Source: Aeromonas taiwanensis (GTDB lineage: Bacteria > Pseudomonadota > Gammaproteobacteria > Enterobacterales > Aeromonadaceae). From it: 64,000 bases of DNA. This document shows, piece by piece, positions 1 through 10,820 of this stretch (position 1 is its first letter; each line of letters starts with the position of its first letter). The stretch is from positions 1-64,000 of the forward strand of contig NZ_CDDD01000106.1 of NCBI RefSeq assembly GCF_000820165.1, written 5' to 3'. A program made the position numbers and the translations under genes. Below the pieces are notes generated by a model that was given only the letters and a program-made list of their open reading frames with translations, was not told the DNA's origin and did not search any database.

Positions 1-352
1 TCATCCGAGCGGGCTTTTTTTGTCTGTAGATTTCCATTCTCTGTCTGAATCCTTTCTTGTTTTTGCCTTTTACCTCTCTTTGTCCCTTGTCTTAGCGGGC
101 AGTGGAGCCGCATCTTCACTGTCATAACGCAATGTGCAGAGACGATGGTGTGTTATTTACCCATTTCCATCGGGATTATCCAGCCGAGACTCCTTCGTCC
201 AAATCCGACACCAGGCCCGCGATTAGGGTTGTATCTGCACCATAACTCGGTAGAGTAAGGGCATTCTGGGTTTGCCCGTGCCATGCCTTTTTTCTCTATC
301 TGGTCTGGGAATATCCACCTGTTTTCATTCACCTTCAGTCAGTGGTATCGAT
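1..352. other. Upstream region without a recognisable gene
   Basis: The first 20 bases (GC-rich arm followed by seven T) look like the 3' arm and T-run of a terminator belonging to a gene left of the window. The rest, up to the tmaR start at 353, is a non-coding leader with no convincing ORF, RNA gene or clear promoter. It probably carries the tmaR promoter, but I could not pick a -35/-10 pair with confidence. Confidence 0.4.
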
Positions 353-670
353 ATGGAACAAGTAAACAAGTCTACTTTCAACGATGTGCTGGAATATGTG
401 CGTATGTCCCGTCGCCAGAACAAGCTCAAGCGTGAAATCGCGGATAACGAGAAAAAGATCCGTGACAACCAGAAGCGGGTTCTGCTGCTCGACAACCTGA
501 GCGACTACATCAAGCCCGGCATGAGCATCGATGAGGTTCAGGCCATTATCGCCAACATGCGTACGGACTATGAGGAGCGTGTCGATGACCACATCATCAA
601 AAACGCCGAGCTGTCCAAGGAGCGCAAGGAGCTCAGCACCAAGCTGAAGAGCATGAGCACCAGCAAGTAA
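353..670 (+). CDS. tmaR: Pole-localizer protein TmaR (DUF496, YeeX family)
   Basis: A 105-residue soluble, highly charged, mostly helical protein. Its central stretch ([18 protein letters not shown], about residues 45-60) and the later [20 protein letters not shown] match E. coli YeeX/TmaR almost residue for residue. In E. coli TmaR forms polar clusters and binds the PTS enzyme EI. The ATG at 353 is chosen because family similarity begins at MEQVNKS; an in-frame ATG at 272 would add 27 residues with no family match. A poor Shine-Dalgarno lies in front of it. The gene is followed by its own terminator, so it appears monocistronic. Confidence 0.9.
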   Translation: MEQVNKSTFNDVLEYVRMSRRQNKLKREIADNEKKIRDNQKRVLLLDNLSDYIKPGMSIDEVQAIIANMRTDYEERVDDHIIKNAELSKERKELSTKLKSMSTSK

Positions 671-688
671 CGCGACTCCATTACCCTG

Positions 689-713
689 AACACCGGCCTC
701 TGGCCGGTGTTTT
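689..713 (+). terminator. Rho-independent terminator after tmaR
   Basis: The stem ACACCGGCC / GGCCGGTGT with a TCT loop is followed by TTTT, 19 bases after the tmaR stop codon. Confidence 0.85.
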
Positions 714-884
714 GCTTTCTATCCCGCAGCTCGGATCTCTTGTCGAGCCGCAACAATCGGCTCCCCTTTTCACAATCGCCCTGTTAACATCGCTGCAAAG
801 CAGTCAATAGTTTTCAAGCCTTTGACTTGAAACGACTAAGCTTGATTGAAAGACAATAAATTGCGCAACCATGGTGGGGCTGAT

Positions 885-3800
885 ATGGGCGCATCAAAAC
901 AGACGGATTCGATTAAAGTGGCAACTCAGGATTCATCCGTACCGCATGCGGACGGGCAACCTCAGCGCAAGCGTCGCCCCTGGTGGCGCTGGCTGTTCTG
1001 TTTTATCTTCTTGCTCTGCCTGGCTGCCGTGATCGCCCTGGTCGGTTATGAGATGAAGACATCCCGGCTGCAGTCACAGGAGATCTCCCGCTATGCGGCC
1101 GAGCTGACTTATCAGGTCGAGCCCGGCCCCAGCAAGCAGATCGCCTTCCCGGATGACGGTCCTTTCGACAAGCGGTTGGGCTATGTGCTGATGCCCATGA
1201 TCCAGGAACGCCTTGTCCAGCGTGGCTATCAGGTGAGTGAACAGGTGTATTTCTCCGATGCGCTGTACAACTATGCCAGCCACGGCTTCTTCGTTCCCTA
1301 CACCGAGAAAGTACAGGCTGGGTTGACGCTCCATGACTGTCGTGCCGAACCTTTCTATCAGTACAAGTACCCGACTCATTACTACGCGGATTTCAGCGCC
1401 ATACCGCCGCTGGTAATACAGTCGCTGCTGTTCATCGAGAACCGGGATCTGCTGAGCAACAAGGAACCCCTCGCCAATCCGGCTGTGGACTGGCCGCGCT
1501 TTGCCAAGGCGGCTATGTCCCAGGTGGGTAAGGCGCTGGATATGCAGGACCAATCTGCGGGTGGCAGTACGCTGGCGACCCAGGTGGAGAAGTATCGCCA
1601 CTCTCCCGACGGTCTGACCGTTTCGCCGACCGAGAAGATCCGCCAGATGGTCTCGGCCAGCGTGCGTGCCTATCGTTTGGGGCCCGAGACGCTGGAGGCG
1701 CGCAAGCTGGTTGCCTGGGCCTACCTCAACTCGGTGCCGCTTTCCGCCGCCCCGGGATATGGCGAGGTCCATGGACTGGGGGATGGCCTTTGGGTCTGGT
1801 TCGGCGCCAATGTCGACGAGGTAAACCGTCTGCTGGATCCCGCCCGCAACCAGAATGCCACGCTGGCCGAGCAAGGCCTGGCCCTGCGTCAGGTGGTTTC
1901 CCTGATGATTGCCCACCGTCGTCCCTCCTACTACCTGGCCCAGGGGCGAGAGGCGCTCTCTACCCTGACCGACAGCTACCTGCGACTGTTCGTGCAGGAG
2001 GGTATGATCACGCCACCTTTGATGGAGTCGGCTCTGAAGGCCAAGCTGGTCTTCCGCGACTTCCTTCAGGCGCCGGCCATTACCCGGGTCAACAACAACA
2101 AGGGTCTGCAGGTGGCGCGCACCCGTCTGAGCCGCCAGCTCGGGGTGCAGCTGTATGATCTGGATCGCATGGATCTGACGGCCAATGCCACCCTCAACAT
2201 GCCGCTGCAAAACGAGGTTTCCCGCTATCTGCAGCAGCTGGCGGATCCCGCCTTCGCCGCCCAGGTCGGTCTATTTGGTGAGCGCCTGCTCTCGCCGGAG
2301 AAGACGGGGGACGTGAAATACAGCTTCACCCTGTTCGAGAAGACTCCGGAAGGGGTCAAGGTGCGGGTGCAGACCGACAACACGGATCAGCCGTTCGACA
2401 TCAACGAGGGCAGCAAATTGGAACTGGGCTCTACCGCCAAGTTGCGGGTGCTGACCACCTACCTCGAGATCGTCACTGAACTGCATGACAGTTACGGAAA
2501 CATGCCGGTCGAGAGCTTGCGCAAGATAGAGGTCGCCGACCAGGACAACATCAGCCGCTGGGCCATCGCCTACCTGATCAGTGCCAAGGATCGGAGTCTC
2601 CCCGTGATGCTGGAGGCGGCACTCGATCGCAAGTACTCCGCGAGTCCCTATGAAGGCTTCTTCACCGGTGGCGGGATGCACACCTTCAACAACTTCCGCA
2701 AGGAAGACAACGGCCGCATTCCACCCATCCGCGATGCGCTGCGTGAATCCATCAACCTGCCATTCGTGCGGCTGATGCGTGACATCGTGCGCTACAGCCT
2801 CTACAAAGAGGGCAACCGGGCCCAGTTGCTGAAGGACGACAAGGATCCACGCCGCACTGAGTACCTTGCCAAGTTTGCGGACAAGGAGGGGCAGACCTAC
2901 CTGCTGCGCTTCTGGCGCAAATATCGTGGCAAGACAGCGGAAGAGCAGCTCGACACCTTCCTCGATGGCCTCAAGCCCAGCGCCGTGCGCCTCGCAGCCG
3001 TACACCGCTACCTGATGCCGGAAGCATCCCAGGCGGAGTTTGCCGCCTTCCTGGCCAAGCGCCTGCCCCGGGAGAAGCTGAGCGACAAACGGATAGAACA
3101 GCTCTACGTCAGCTATGGTCCAGGTAAGTATTCACTGCCGGATCAAGGCTATATCGCTCGGGTACACCCGCTGGAGCTGTGGCTGCTCTCCTATCTCAAG
3201 GCGTTTGACAAGGCGACCTTCTCCGATGCCGTCGAGGCGAGCCGGGACGAGCGCCAGGAGGTCTACAGCTGGCTGTTCAAGACTCGTCATCGCAGTGCCC
3301 GTGACAGCCGGATCCGTACCATGCTGGAGGTCGAGGCGTTCCTCGACATCCATCAGCGCTGGGCGCGCCTGGGCTATCCGTTCGACCATTTGGTGCCATC
3401 GCTGGCGACAGCCCTTGGCAGTTCGGGGGACAGACCGGCGGCCCTGGCCGAGCTGATGGGGATCATCCAGAATGGCGGGATGCGGGCACCTACCCTGCGC
3501 ATCGAGCATCTCTCCTTCGCCAAGGGGACCCCCTTTGCCACCGTCTTTGAGCCGGCCAATACCCAGGGTACCCGGGTGATGTCGGTCGAGGTGGCCAGCG
3601 CCTTGCGCAATGCCTTGTCCAAGGTGGTGGAAGGGGGGACGGCACGGCGAATTGCCGGTGCCTTTGCCCTGCCGGACGGCACCGTCCTGGCCCTGGGGGG
3701 CAAGACGGGTACGGGGGACAACCGGATCGAGACGGTGGGCCGCTACGGCAATGTGACCAGCTCGCTGGCCCGCAACCGGACCGCGACCTTTGTCTTCTAT

Positions 3801-3968
3801 ATCGGGGATGACCACTTCGGGACACTGACGGCCTATGTGCCGGGCAGTCAGTCGGACAAGTTCCGCTTCACCTCGGCCCTGCCGGTACAGGTGCTCAAGG
3901 GAATGGCTCCCCTTCTGGTGCCCTACCTGCAGCCCGGTACCCATACCCAGTGTGTGGCGGGAAGCTGA
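885..3968 (+). CDS. Large class A penicillin-binding protein-like transglycosylase/transpeptidase
   Basis: A 1027-residue membrane-anchored protein predicted to polymerise and cross-link peptidoglycan in the periplasm. A basic N-terminus leads into one membrane segment (about residues 35-55). A GT51 transglycosylase-like region follows, with GGSTLATQ at about 226 and an IENRDLL motif in place of the usual EDRRF. The transpeptidase-like half has the three serine-acyltransferase motifs: STAK (S516), SIN (S622) and KTGTG (K940). It is longer than typical PBP1a/1b (about 800-850) because of a large insert between the SxN and KTG motifs. ATG 885 is preceded by GGTGGGG; a TTG at 846 is possible but less likely. 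It stands alone, between terminators. Bifunctionality is inferred from motifs only. Confidence 0.75.
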   Translation: MGASKQTDSIKVATQDSSVPHADGQPQRKRRPWWRWLFCFIFLLCLAAVIALVGYEMKTSRLQSQEISRYAAELTYQVEPGPSKQIAFPDDGPFDKRLGYVLMPMIQERLVQRGYQVSEQVYFSDALYNYASHGFFVPYTEKVQAGLTLHDCRAEPFYQYKYPTHYYADFSAIPPLVIQSLLFIENRDLLSNKEPLANPAVDWPRFAKAAMSQVGKALDMQDQSAGGSTLATQVEKYRHSPDGLTVSPTEKIRQMVSASVRAYRLGPETLEARKLVAWAYLNSVPLSAAPGYGEVHGLGDGLWVWFGANVDEVNRLLDPARNQNATLAEQGLALRQVVSLMIAHRRPSYYLAQGREALSTLTDSYLRLFVQEGMITPPLMESALKAKLVFRDFLQAPAITRVNNNKGLQVARTRLSRQLGVQLYDLDRMDLTANATLNMPLQNEVSRYLQQLADPAFAAQVGLFGERLLSPEKTGDVKYSFTLFEKTPEGVKVRVQTDNTDQPFDINEGSKLELGSTAKLRVLTTYLEIVTELHDSYGNMPVESLRKIEVADQDNISRWAIAYLISAKDRSLPVMLEAALDRKYSASPYEGFFTGGGMHTFNNFRKEDNGRIPPIRDALRESINLPFVRLMRDIVRYSLYKEGNRAQLLKDDKDPRRTEYLAKFADKEGQTYLLRFWRKYRGKTAEEQLDTFLDGLKPSAVRLAAVHRYLMPEASQAEFAAFLAKRLPREKLSDKRIEQLYVSYGPGKYSLPDQGYIARVHPLELWLLSYLKAFDKATFSDAVEASRDERQEVYSWLFKTRHRSARDSRIRTMLEVEAFLDIHQRWARLGYPFDHLVPSLATALGSSGDRPAALAELMGIIQNGGMRAPTLRIEHLSFAKGTPFATVFEPANTQGTRVMSVEVASALRNALSKVVEGGTARRIAGAFALPDGTVLALGGKTGTGDNRIETVGRYGNVTSSLARNRTATFVFYIGDDHFGTLTAYVPGSQSDKFRFTSALPVQVLKGMAPLLVPYLQPGTHTQCVAGS

Positions 3969-3976
3969 TAACACAT

Positions 3977-4006
3977 AAAAAACGGGGCCTGACTGGCCCC
4001 GTTTTT
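3977..4006. terminator. Bidirectional terminator between the PBP-like gene and darP
   Basis: The stem ACGGGGCC / GGCCCCGT is flanked by A-runs on the left and T-runs on the right, so it can serve both convergent genes. Confidence 0.85.
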
Positions 4007-4047
4007 ATTCTTGCTATCCTGCGACTAACCCGAGAGCGCGCCGTGGT

Positions 4048-4572
4048 TTACAGCTGATCTTCGATCTCGCCGCGCAGGTACTGGTACATCTCGCGATAGG
4101 CGACCGGCGGCTTGTTCAGCTCCCGCTCCTTGTTGGCGGTGCGGATCAGCTGGCGCAGCTTCTGACGGTCCAGTTCGTGGAACTGGGACATCAGCTCGTT
4201 GAGGGCACTGTCACCCTCGGTGATCAGGCGCTCGCGCCACTGTTCGAGACGGTGCAGGCGGGCGTTCACAGTGGAGTGGCGCATCTTGATGATGGAGAGG
4301 GCCTCCTCGATGGGGCCGACATCGCGACTGCGCATCAGGCGGCCGATGAACTGCAGGTGGCGACGGAAGGACTCGTCCTTCTTTGGTTTGAGCTTGCGAC
4401 CCAGCTCGACTGCTTCAGCCAGCTCTTCGTCCAGCGGGATCTTCTCCAGCTCGCTGTGGCTCAGGGAGACGATCTCTTCGCCCATCTTCTGCAAGGCCTC
4501 GGCGTCACGCTTGAGCTGGCTCTTGCTGGGACCCCAGTCTTCCCACTCGTTGTCGTCTTGATATTGACTCAT
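4048..4572 (-). CDS. darP: Dual-action ribosomal maturation protein DarP (YjgA, DUF615)
   Basis: A 174-residue soluble, charged, alpha-helical protein. Segments such as WEDWGPSKSQLKRDAEAL near the N-terminus and LKPKKDESFRRHLQFIGRLM in the middle are hallmarks of the YjgA family, which associates with late 50S assembly intermediates. The start at 4572 (MSQYQ) is preferred because an AGGA lies upstream; an alternative ATG at 4593 adds seven residues. It is divergent from pmbA, the same neighbour as in E. coli, which supports the assignment. Confidence 0.9.
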   Translation of the reverse strand: MSQYQDDNEWEDWGPSKSQLKRDAEALQKMGEEIVSLSHSELEKIPLDEELAEAVELGRKLKPKKDESFRRHLQFIGRLMRSRDVGPIEEALSIIKMRHSTVNARLHRLEQWRERLITEGDSALNELMSQFHELDRQKLRQLIRTANKERELNKPPVAYREMYQYLRGEIEDQL

Positions 4573-4686
4573 CGGTCTCTTGATTCCTGTCATTCACGTT
4601 TTGGCGGATATGTTACCAGCTTCTCCCGCTGGACGCAGGGGTCTGATATGCTTAGTCCCTTTCCTTCCTTCATACAGATGTGAGTT

Positions 4687-6030
4687 ATGGACCAGCAAGA
4701 TCAAATCCGCCAGGATCAAGCCCATCTCGAGGCCGTGGTCGCAGAAGCCCTGGCGATAGCGAAAGGGCTGGGTGCCGGGCTTGCCGAAGTCTCCATCAGC
4801 AAACAGACCGGCCTCTCGGTGAACACCCGGGGCTGTGAGCTGGAAAGCATCGAATTCAACAAGGACGGAGCGCTCGGTATCGCTGTCTATCGCGATGGTT
4901 GCAAGGGCTCTTCCTCCACCACGGATCTGACCAAGCCAGCCATTCGCGCTGCCGTGGAAGCGGCCATGGAGATTGCCCGCCATACCTCCCCGGACGACTG
5001 TGCCGGCCTCGCGGATGCCGAGCTGCTGGCCTGGGATGCGCCGGATCTGCAGCTCTGTCACGCCATCGAGCTCGATCCCGAGCGCGGCATCGAGCTGGCC
5101 ATCGAGTGCGAGCGTCTGGCGCTTGGCCGGGATGCCCGCATCAAGCACTCCGACGGCGCCAGTTTCTCCAGCCATCTGGGGGTCAAGGTCTACGGCAACA
5201 GCCACGGCTTCGTCAAGGGCTATGCGGCGTCGCGCAACTCTCTTAGCTGCGTGCTCATCGGCGAGCAGGATGGCGACATGCAACGGGACTACGGCTACTC
5301 CTCCAGCCGCTCCCTCTCCGGGCTGTGGAGCCCGCAGCGCATCGCCGACGAGGCGGTGGAGCGCACCGTCTCCCGTCTCGGTGCCCGCAAGATCAGCACC
5401 CGCCACGCGCCCGTGCTGTTCCATCCCGATACGGCGGCCGGGCTCTGGGGACACCTGGTCATGGCCATCAGCGGCGGCAACCTCTACCGCAAGTCGAGTT
5501 TCCTGCTCGACAAATTGGGCAAGCAGATCCTGCCCGAGTGGCTCACCATCCAGGAATTCCCCCACCTGTTGGGCGGGCTGGCCAGTACCCCGTTCGACGG
5601 CGAAGGGGTGCGTACACGCGACATGGACATAGTGCGCAACGGCGAGCTGATGAGCTGGTTGCTCACTTCCTACTCTGCCCGCAAGCTGGGGCTGAGCACC
5701 ACGGGACACGCCGGCGGCATTCACAACTGGCAGGTGTCCAATACGGGGCAGAATTTCCAGGGCATGCTCAAGGAGATGGGCACCGGGTTGCTGGTGACCG
5801 AGCTGATGGGGCAGGGGGTCAATATCGTCAACGGCGACTATTCCCGCGGCGCCGCCGGTTTCTGGGTCGAGAACGGCGAGATCCTCTATCCGGTAGAGGA
5901 GATCACCATCGCCGGCAACCTGGCCGAGATGTTCAGCCACATAGTGGCGGTGGGGAGCGACGAGGATGAGCGCTCCAGCCTCAAGACCGGCTCCGTGCTG
6001 GTAGAACAGATGAAGCTGGCCGGTCACTGA
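4687..6030 (+). CDS. pmbA: Metalloprotease PmbA/TldE
   Basis: A 447-residue cytoplasmic protein of the TldD/PmbA family. With TldD it forms a metalloprotease that matures microcin B17 and helps degrade the CcdA antitoxin in E. coli. The N-terminal part contains the family pattern [20 protein letters not shown], and the C-terminal half has [15 protein letters not shown] and [18 protein letters not shown], typical of PmbA. Length matches E. coli PmbA (450). TldD is not in the window. The gene is followed by a terminator shared with murA. Confidence 0.93.
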   Translation: MDQQDQIRQDQAHLEAVVAEALAIAKGLGAGLAEVSISKQTGLSVNTRGCELESIEFNKDGALGIAVYRDGCKGSSSTTDLTKPAIRAAVEAAMEIARHTSPDDCAGLADAELLAWDAPDLQLCHAIELDPERGIELAIECERLALGRDARIKHSDGASFSSHLGVKVYGNSHGFVKGYAASRNSLSCVLIGEQDGDMQRDYGYSSSRSLSGLWSPQRIADEAVERTVSRLGARKISTRHAPVLFHPDTAAGLWGHLVMAISGGNLYRKSSFLLDKLGKQILPEWLTIQEFPHLLGGLASTPFDGEGVRTRDMDIVRNGELMSWLLTSYSARKLGLSTTGHAGGIHNWQVSNTGQNFQGMLKEMGTGLLVTELMGQGVNIVNGDYSRGAAGFWVENGEILYPVEEITIAGNLAEMFSHIVAVGSDEDERSSLKTGSVLVEQMKLAGH

Positions 6031-6046
6031 CTCCAGGCGGACAAAC

Positions 6047-6077
6047 AAAAACGGCACCCCAGGGGTGCCGTTTTTTT
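6047..6077. terminator. Bidirectional terminator between pmbA and murA
   Basis: AAAAACGGCACCCC pairs with GGGGTGCCGTTTTTTT. The A-run on one side and T-run on the other serve both convergent transcripts. Confidence 0.9.
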
Positions 6078-6090
6078 ATGGGCGCGAGGA

Positions 6091-7365
<1,275 letters not shown>

Positions 7366-7623
7366 TCAGGAGGGCAGCTGGAATTTACGCTCGCGTTTCC
7401 ACTCGGCCTCGGTATAGGCCTTGATGGAGAGAGCGTGGATCTCGTTGGTGGCAATCTTGTCCATCAGAGGGGCATAGATGGCCTGTTGCTTCTTGACCCG
7501 GCTCATGCCGTCAAACATGTCGCCGACGGCGATCACTTGGTAGTGACTGCCATCCCCTTTGACATGGACTTCGGACAATGGCAAAGCCTCGAGGAGTATC
7601 GCTTCAATTTCAGAGACTTGCAT
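7366..7623 (-). CDS. ibaG: BolA-family protein IbaG
   Basis: An 85-residue BolA-like protein. BolA/IbaG proteins pair with monothiol glutaredoxins to bind [2Fe-2S] clusters; IbaG is linked to acid stress in E. coli. The sequence has the class II KH-like pattern with [25 protein letters not shown], including the conserved His and the following helix. Its start abuts the mlaB stop, so it is cotranscribed, and murA follows. The mlaB-ibaG-murA order is conserved in enterobacteria. Confidence 0.93.
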   Translation of the reverse strand: MQVSEIEAILLEALPLSEVHVKGDGSHYQVIAVGDMFDGMSRVKKQQAIYAPLMDKIATNEIHALSIKAYTEAEWKRERKFQLPS

Positions 7624-7895
7624 TATGCGTCCTCAGTTGTGAGCGGGGTTGATTGAAACAAACCGGCCACCCCGTAAAGGTTGGCCAGCGTATGGAAATC
7701 GTTGGAGGCACCCACCAGAGTCGGTGTGGCGCCTCGCGCCAGGGTTGCCTTGGCCCACTTGACCAGCAGGGCCAGGCCGGCGGAATCCAGGGTCGTGACC
7801 TCGCCGAGCTCGAGCTGGTCTTCCTGCCACCAGTCGGCACGGCGTTGCCACAGCTCGATGACCTGAGCCGCCTGCAACTCGCCACTCAGTCTCAT
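7623..7895 (-). CDS. mlaB: MlaB, STAS-domain subunit of the Mla lipid transporter
   Basis: A 90-residue STAS-domain protein that binds the MlaF ATPase and stabilises the MlaFEDB inner-membrane complex. The STAS signature [20 protein letters not shown] lies around residues 30-50. The start is the ATG at 7895, which overlaps the mlaC stop codon by four bases (ATGA), showing translational coupling. The reading frame is open further upstream but only as an overlap with mlaC. Confidence 0.92.
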   Translation of the reverse strand: MRLSGELQAAQVIELWQRRADWWQEDQLELGEVTTLDSAGLALLVKWAKATLARGATPTLVGASNDFHTLANLYGVAGLFQSTPLTTEDA

Positions 7896-8524
7896 GACTT
7901 GATGACCAGCGGCTTGGCATTGTGTTCGCGCAGCTGGGCGATCACCGCATCGATGCCGTTCTGACGGATGAGGCCACCCAGCTCGTTCTGCTTGGCAGAG
8001 AGCAGGCTGATCCCTTCGGCAACCATGTCGAAGGCTTTCCACTCGCCTGTCTTGTTGTTCTTGCGCAGCTTGAACTCGAGGAAGATGTCCGGTTTACCGG
8101 CCTCTTTCACGCTGACGTTGACGGCGGTGATGTTGCTGTCGGCCACCTTGCCGGGTTGCACCTGGACGGTCTGCTTGTCGAAGTGGGCCAGGGCATCGGC
8201 GTAGGAGCTCACCATGTATTCGGTGAAGACCTCGACGAAGGCATCACGCTGGGCCGGGGTGGTCTGTTTGATCTGGTTGCCGAGCACCTTGTAGGCAGCG
8301 AAGCGGTTGTCCACATAGGGCAGCAGCTCTTCGCGGATGATGACGCGCAGATGGTCGGGGTTGCTCTTGACCTGGGCCTGGTCGGATTTCAGGCGCGCGA
8401 AGGTCTGCTGGGCGGCCTGATCCACCAGGGCATAGGGATCCGAGCTGTTGATCTCCGCCTGGGCGACGAGGGAGAACAGCATGCTGGTCATCAGACCCAG
8501 CAGCAGGGCGATCTTCTTGAACAT
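7892..8524 (-). CDS. mlaC: MlaC, periplasmic phospholipid shuttle
   Basis: A 210-residue secreted protein that carries phospholipids between the MlaA-porin complex in the outer membrane and MlaFEDB in the inner membrane. An N-terminal Sec signal peptide (MFKKIALLLGLMTSML, cleavage likely after AQA near residue 23) is followed by the Tol_Tol_Ttg2 domain, with RDAFVEVFTEYMVSSYADAL near the middle. It lies just downstream of mlaD and overlaps mlaB by four bases. Confidence 0.95.
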   Translation of the reverse strand: MFKKIALLLGLMTSMLFSLVAQAEINSSDPYALVDQAAQQTFARLKSDQAQVKSNPDHLRVIIREELLPYVDNRFAAYKVLGNQIKQTTPAQRDAFVEVFTEYMVSSYADALAHFDKQTVQVQPGKVADSNITAVNVSVKEAGKPDIFLEFKLRKNNKTGEWKAFDMVAEGISLLSAKQNELGGLIRQNGIDAVIAQLREHNAKPLVIKS

Positions 8525-8526
8525 GG

Positions 8527-9027
8527 TTACTCCTTGGTTGCGGGTGTACTGGCGGCCGGAGAGGACTGGCTATAGAGGAACTTGCCAATCAGGTCTTCCA
8601 GCACGATGGCGGACTTGGTGTCTTCGATCATGTCGCCATCCTTGAGCATGCTGGTGCCCATCTCCTCATCGCTGAAGCCGGGTGCCAGACCGATGTACTG
8701 CTCGCCGAGCAGACCCGAAGTCAGGATGGAGAGGGTGCTGGTTTCGGAGAACTCGCCGGCACTCTTCTGCATCTGCAGGGTGACGACGGGGACCTGGCTC
8801 TTGGGCTCCAGACTGATGTCGCTGACCCGGCCGACGACGACACCGCCGACCTTGACCGGCGAACGAACTTTCAGGCCGCCGATATTATCGAAATGGGCGC
8901 GCAGGGTATAGGTTTCTCCTTCCGGTTTGAAACTCAATCCCGCCACTTGCAGTGCCAATGCCAGAATGGCCGCGATGCCAGCCAGCATGAAGGCGCCAAC
9001 CAGAAATTCTACTTTGCTGAACTTCAT
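8527..9027 (-). CDS. mlaD: MlaD, inner-membrane MCE-domain protein
   Basis: A 166-residue protein with one N-terminal membrane helix (about residues 8-28) and an MCE domain that forms a hexameric lipid channel on top of MlaE. The MCE hallmark SPVKVGGVVVGRVSDISL is clear near residues 55-70, and GLLGEQYIGLAPGF follows. The start at 9027 (MKFSKVEFLVGAFML) fits the family; longer frame extensions run into mlaE. It is a little shorter than E. coli MlaD (183) at the C-terminal tail. Confidence 0.95.
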   Translation of the reverse strand: MKFSKVEFLVGAFMLAGIAAILALALQVAGLSFKPEGETYTLRAHFDNIGGLKVRSPVKVGGVVVGRVSDISLEPKSQVPVVTLQMQKSAGEFSETSTLSILTSGLLGEQYIGLAPGFSDEEMGTSMLKDGDMIEDTKSAIVLEDLIGKFLYSQSSPAASTPATKE

Positions 9028-9034
9028 CTTTCCC

Positions 9035-9814
9035 TTATCCAAACATGACTGCGGTGAGTATAAAATCCAGACCGAGCACGGCCAGGGATGAGTGGACCAC
9101 GGTGCGGGTCGTCGCCTGACTGATCCCGGCCGAGGTCGGTTTGGCATCATAGCCGTTGAAGAGCGCTATCCAGGTGACCACCAGGGCGAAGATCAGGCTC
9201 TTCACTGCCCCTTGCATGATGTCGTCCTGCCAGTCGACGGAGGCCTGCATGGCGGACCAGAAGCCGCCCTCATCCACTCCCAGCCAATCGACACCGACCA
9301 GCTTGCCGCCGAAGATGCCGATCAGGCTGAACATGAAGGCCAGCAGCGGCATGCTGATGACCCCGGCCCAGAAGCGAGGCGCCACGACCCGACGCAGGGG
9401 ATCGACGGCCATCATCTCGAGGCTCGAGAGCTGCTCGGTGGCCTTCATCAGGCCGATCTCGGCGGTGAGGGCGGAACCCGCACGACCGGCGAACAGCAGG
9501 GCGGTCACCACGGGGCCCAGCTCACGGAGCAGGGAGAGGGAGACCAGGGGGCCCAGGCTCTGCTCTGCGCCGAAATCCTTCAGTACGTTGTAGCCCTGCA
9601 AGGAGAGCACCATGCCGATGAACAGGCCCGACACCAGTATGATGGCGACGGACTGTACCCCCACCACGTAGAGCTGCTGCACCAGCAGCGGGAAGTGTTT
9701 ACGCGGCTGGGGGCGTCCCGCCAGCGCATGAAACAGCATGATGGTGGCGCGGCCGATGGCGCTGATGAAGCGCACCCCGCTGCGTCCCAGCTTGCTTATC
9801 TGAGTTGTCAGCAT
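9035..9814 (-). CDS. mlaE: MlaE, ABC transporter permease for phospholipids
   Basis: A 259-residue polytopic permease of the MlaE family. [19 protein letters not shown], in the middle of the protein, is the coupling-helix signature that contacts MlaF. Several hydrophobic segments span the rest. ATG 9814 overlaps the mlaF TGA by one base (TGATG); a GTG one codon upstream is the only close alternative. It forms MlaFEDB with its neighbours and moves phospholipids to or from MlaC. Confidence 0.95.
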   Translation of the reverse strand: MLTTQISKLGRSGVRFISAIGRATIMLFHALAGRPQPRKHFPLLVQQLYVVGVQSVAIILVSGLFIGMVLSLQGYNVLKDFGAEQSLGPLVSLSLLRELGPVVTALLFAGRAGSALTAEIGLMKATEQLSSLEMMAVDPLRRVVAPRFWAGVISMPLLAFMFSLIGIFGGKLVGVDWLGVDEGGFWSAMQASVDWQDDIMQGAVKSLIFALVVTWIALFNGYDAKPTSAGISQATTRTVVHSSLAVLGLDFILTAVMFG

Positions 9815-10614
9815 CACAGATCCTGTAGCAGGTCGCCTGCCGGAAAATGAAACGGGACAGGACCGTCAGGCAATCCCTTCAGGAACTGCTCGACTTCGGG
9901 ATTGTGCTCCTCGCGCAGCTGCTCCGGCGTGCCGTGCGCGACCACCTTGCGGTTGGCGATGATGTAGGCGTAGTCGGCGATGCTCAGCACTTCCTTCACG
10001 TCGTGGGTGACGATGACGGAGGTGATGCCAAGGGCGTCATTGAGCTCCTTTATCAGCTTGACCAGCACCGCCATGGTGATGGGATCCTGGCCGACGAAGG
10101 GCTCGTCATACATGATGAGATCCGGATCCAGCGCGATGGATCTGGCCAGGGCCGCGCGTCGTGCCATGCCGCCGGAGAGCTCGGACGGCATCAGTTTTGC
10201 CGCGCCGCGCAGTCCAACCGCCTGCAGCTTCATCATGACGATGGCGTGGATCAGTTCCTCCGGCAGGCCGGAGTGCTCCCGCAGCGGAAAGGCCACGTTG
10301 TCGAAGACGGTCATGCCGGTGAACAGGGCGCCGCTTTGAAACAGCATGCTCATCCGTTTGCGCACCTCGTAGAGGCGTGAACGGGAGAGAGTAGGAATGT
10401 CTTCCCCGTCGAACAGGATGTGACCCGATTCCGGTTTCAGTTGGCCACCGATCAGGCGCAGCAAGGTGGTCTTGCCGATCCCGCTCGGCCCCATGACGGC
10501 GGTGACCTTGCCACGGGGAATGGTCAGGTTGATCCTGTCGTACAGCAACCGATCTCCGTGACTGAACGTCAGGTCGGAGATGGTGATCAGGTCATCGTTC
10601 AAACAATTGTCCAT
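9814..10614 (-). CDS. mlaF: MlaF, ABC transporter ATPase for phospholipids
   Basis: A 266-residue cytoplasmic ABC ATPase that powers the Mla system. The Walker A motif is GPSGIGKTT (about 42-50), the signature is [14 protein letters not shown], and Walker B is [14 protein letters not shown], followed by the H-loop VIVTHD. It is the first gene of the mlaFEDCB-ibaG-murA operon, preceded by a good sigma70-like promoter and divergent from kdsD. Confidence 0.96.
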   Translation of the reverse strand: MDNCLNDDLITISDLTFSHGDRLLYDRINLTIPRGKVTAVMGPSGIGKTTLLRLIGGQLKPESGHILFDGEDIPTLSRSRLYEVRKRMSMLFQSGALFTGMTVFDNVAFPLREHSGLPEELIHAIVMMKLQAVGLRGAAKLMPSELSGGMARRAALARSIALDPDLIMYDEPFVGQDPITMAVLVKLIKELNDALGITSVIVTHDVKEVLSIADYAYIIANRKVVAHGTPEQLREEHNPEVEQFLKGLPDGPVPFHFPAGDLLQDL

Positions 10615-10634
10615 CCGGTATAAATGAAGAGCGA

Positions 10635-10663
10635 ATTTTATGGGCTAGTCTAGGTCTAAGCAA
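10635..10663 (-). promoter_or_regulatory. Candidate sigma70 promoter of the mla operon
   Basis: Read on the minus strand, TTGCTT (10663-10658) and TAAAAT (10640-10635) are separated by 17 bases. Transcription would begin near 10628, about 14 bases before the mlaF ATG. This is a pattern match only. Confidence 0.5.
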
Positions 10664-10780
10664 CAGCAAGGAACAACTATTGAGCGGGTTTCCCCCCCAA
10701 AGGCGCGACAGTTTTATGTAACAATTTGCATCGCTGACCGGCCATTCCGCATCCGATTCGCTTATCTCGGCAGACTTTTT

Positions 10781-10786
10781 TATAAT
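10781..10786 (+). promoter_or_regulatory. Candidate -10 element of the kdsD-lpt operon
   Basis: A perfect TATAAT lies 35 bases before the kdsD ATG in the divergent mlaF-kdsD intergenic region. No strong -35 sits at 16-18 bases upstream, so the promoter would be weak or activator-dependent. Confidence 0.35.
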
Positions 10787-10820
10787 CCCGCAGCAAATTT
10801 CGGCCCGGAGCTGTGCCTTT

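Noticed and set aside
4594-6057. A 487-codon minus-strand frame opposite pmbA
   Set aside because: Antisense shadow of pmbA with no recognisable motif or ribosome-binding site.
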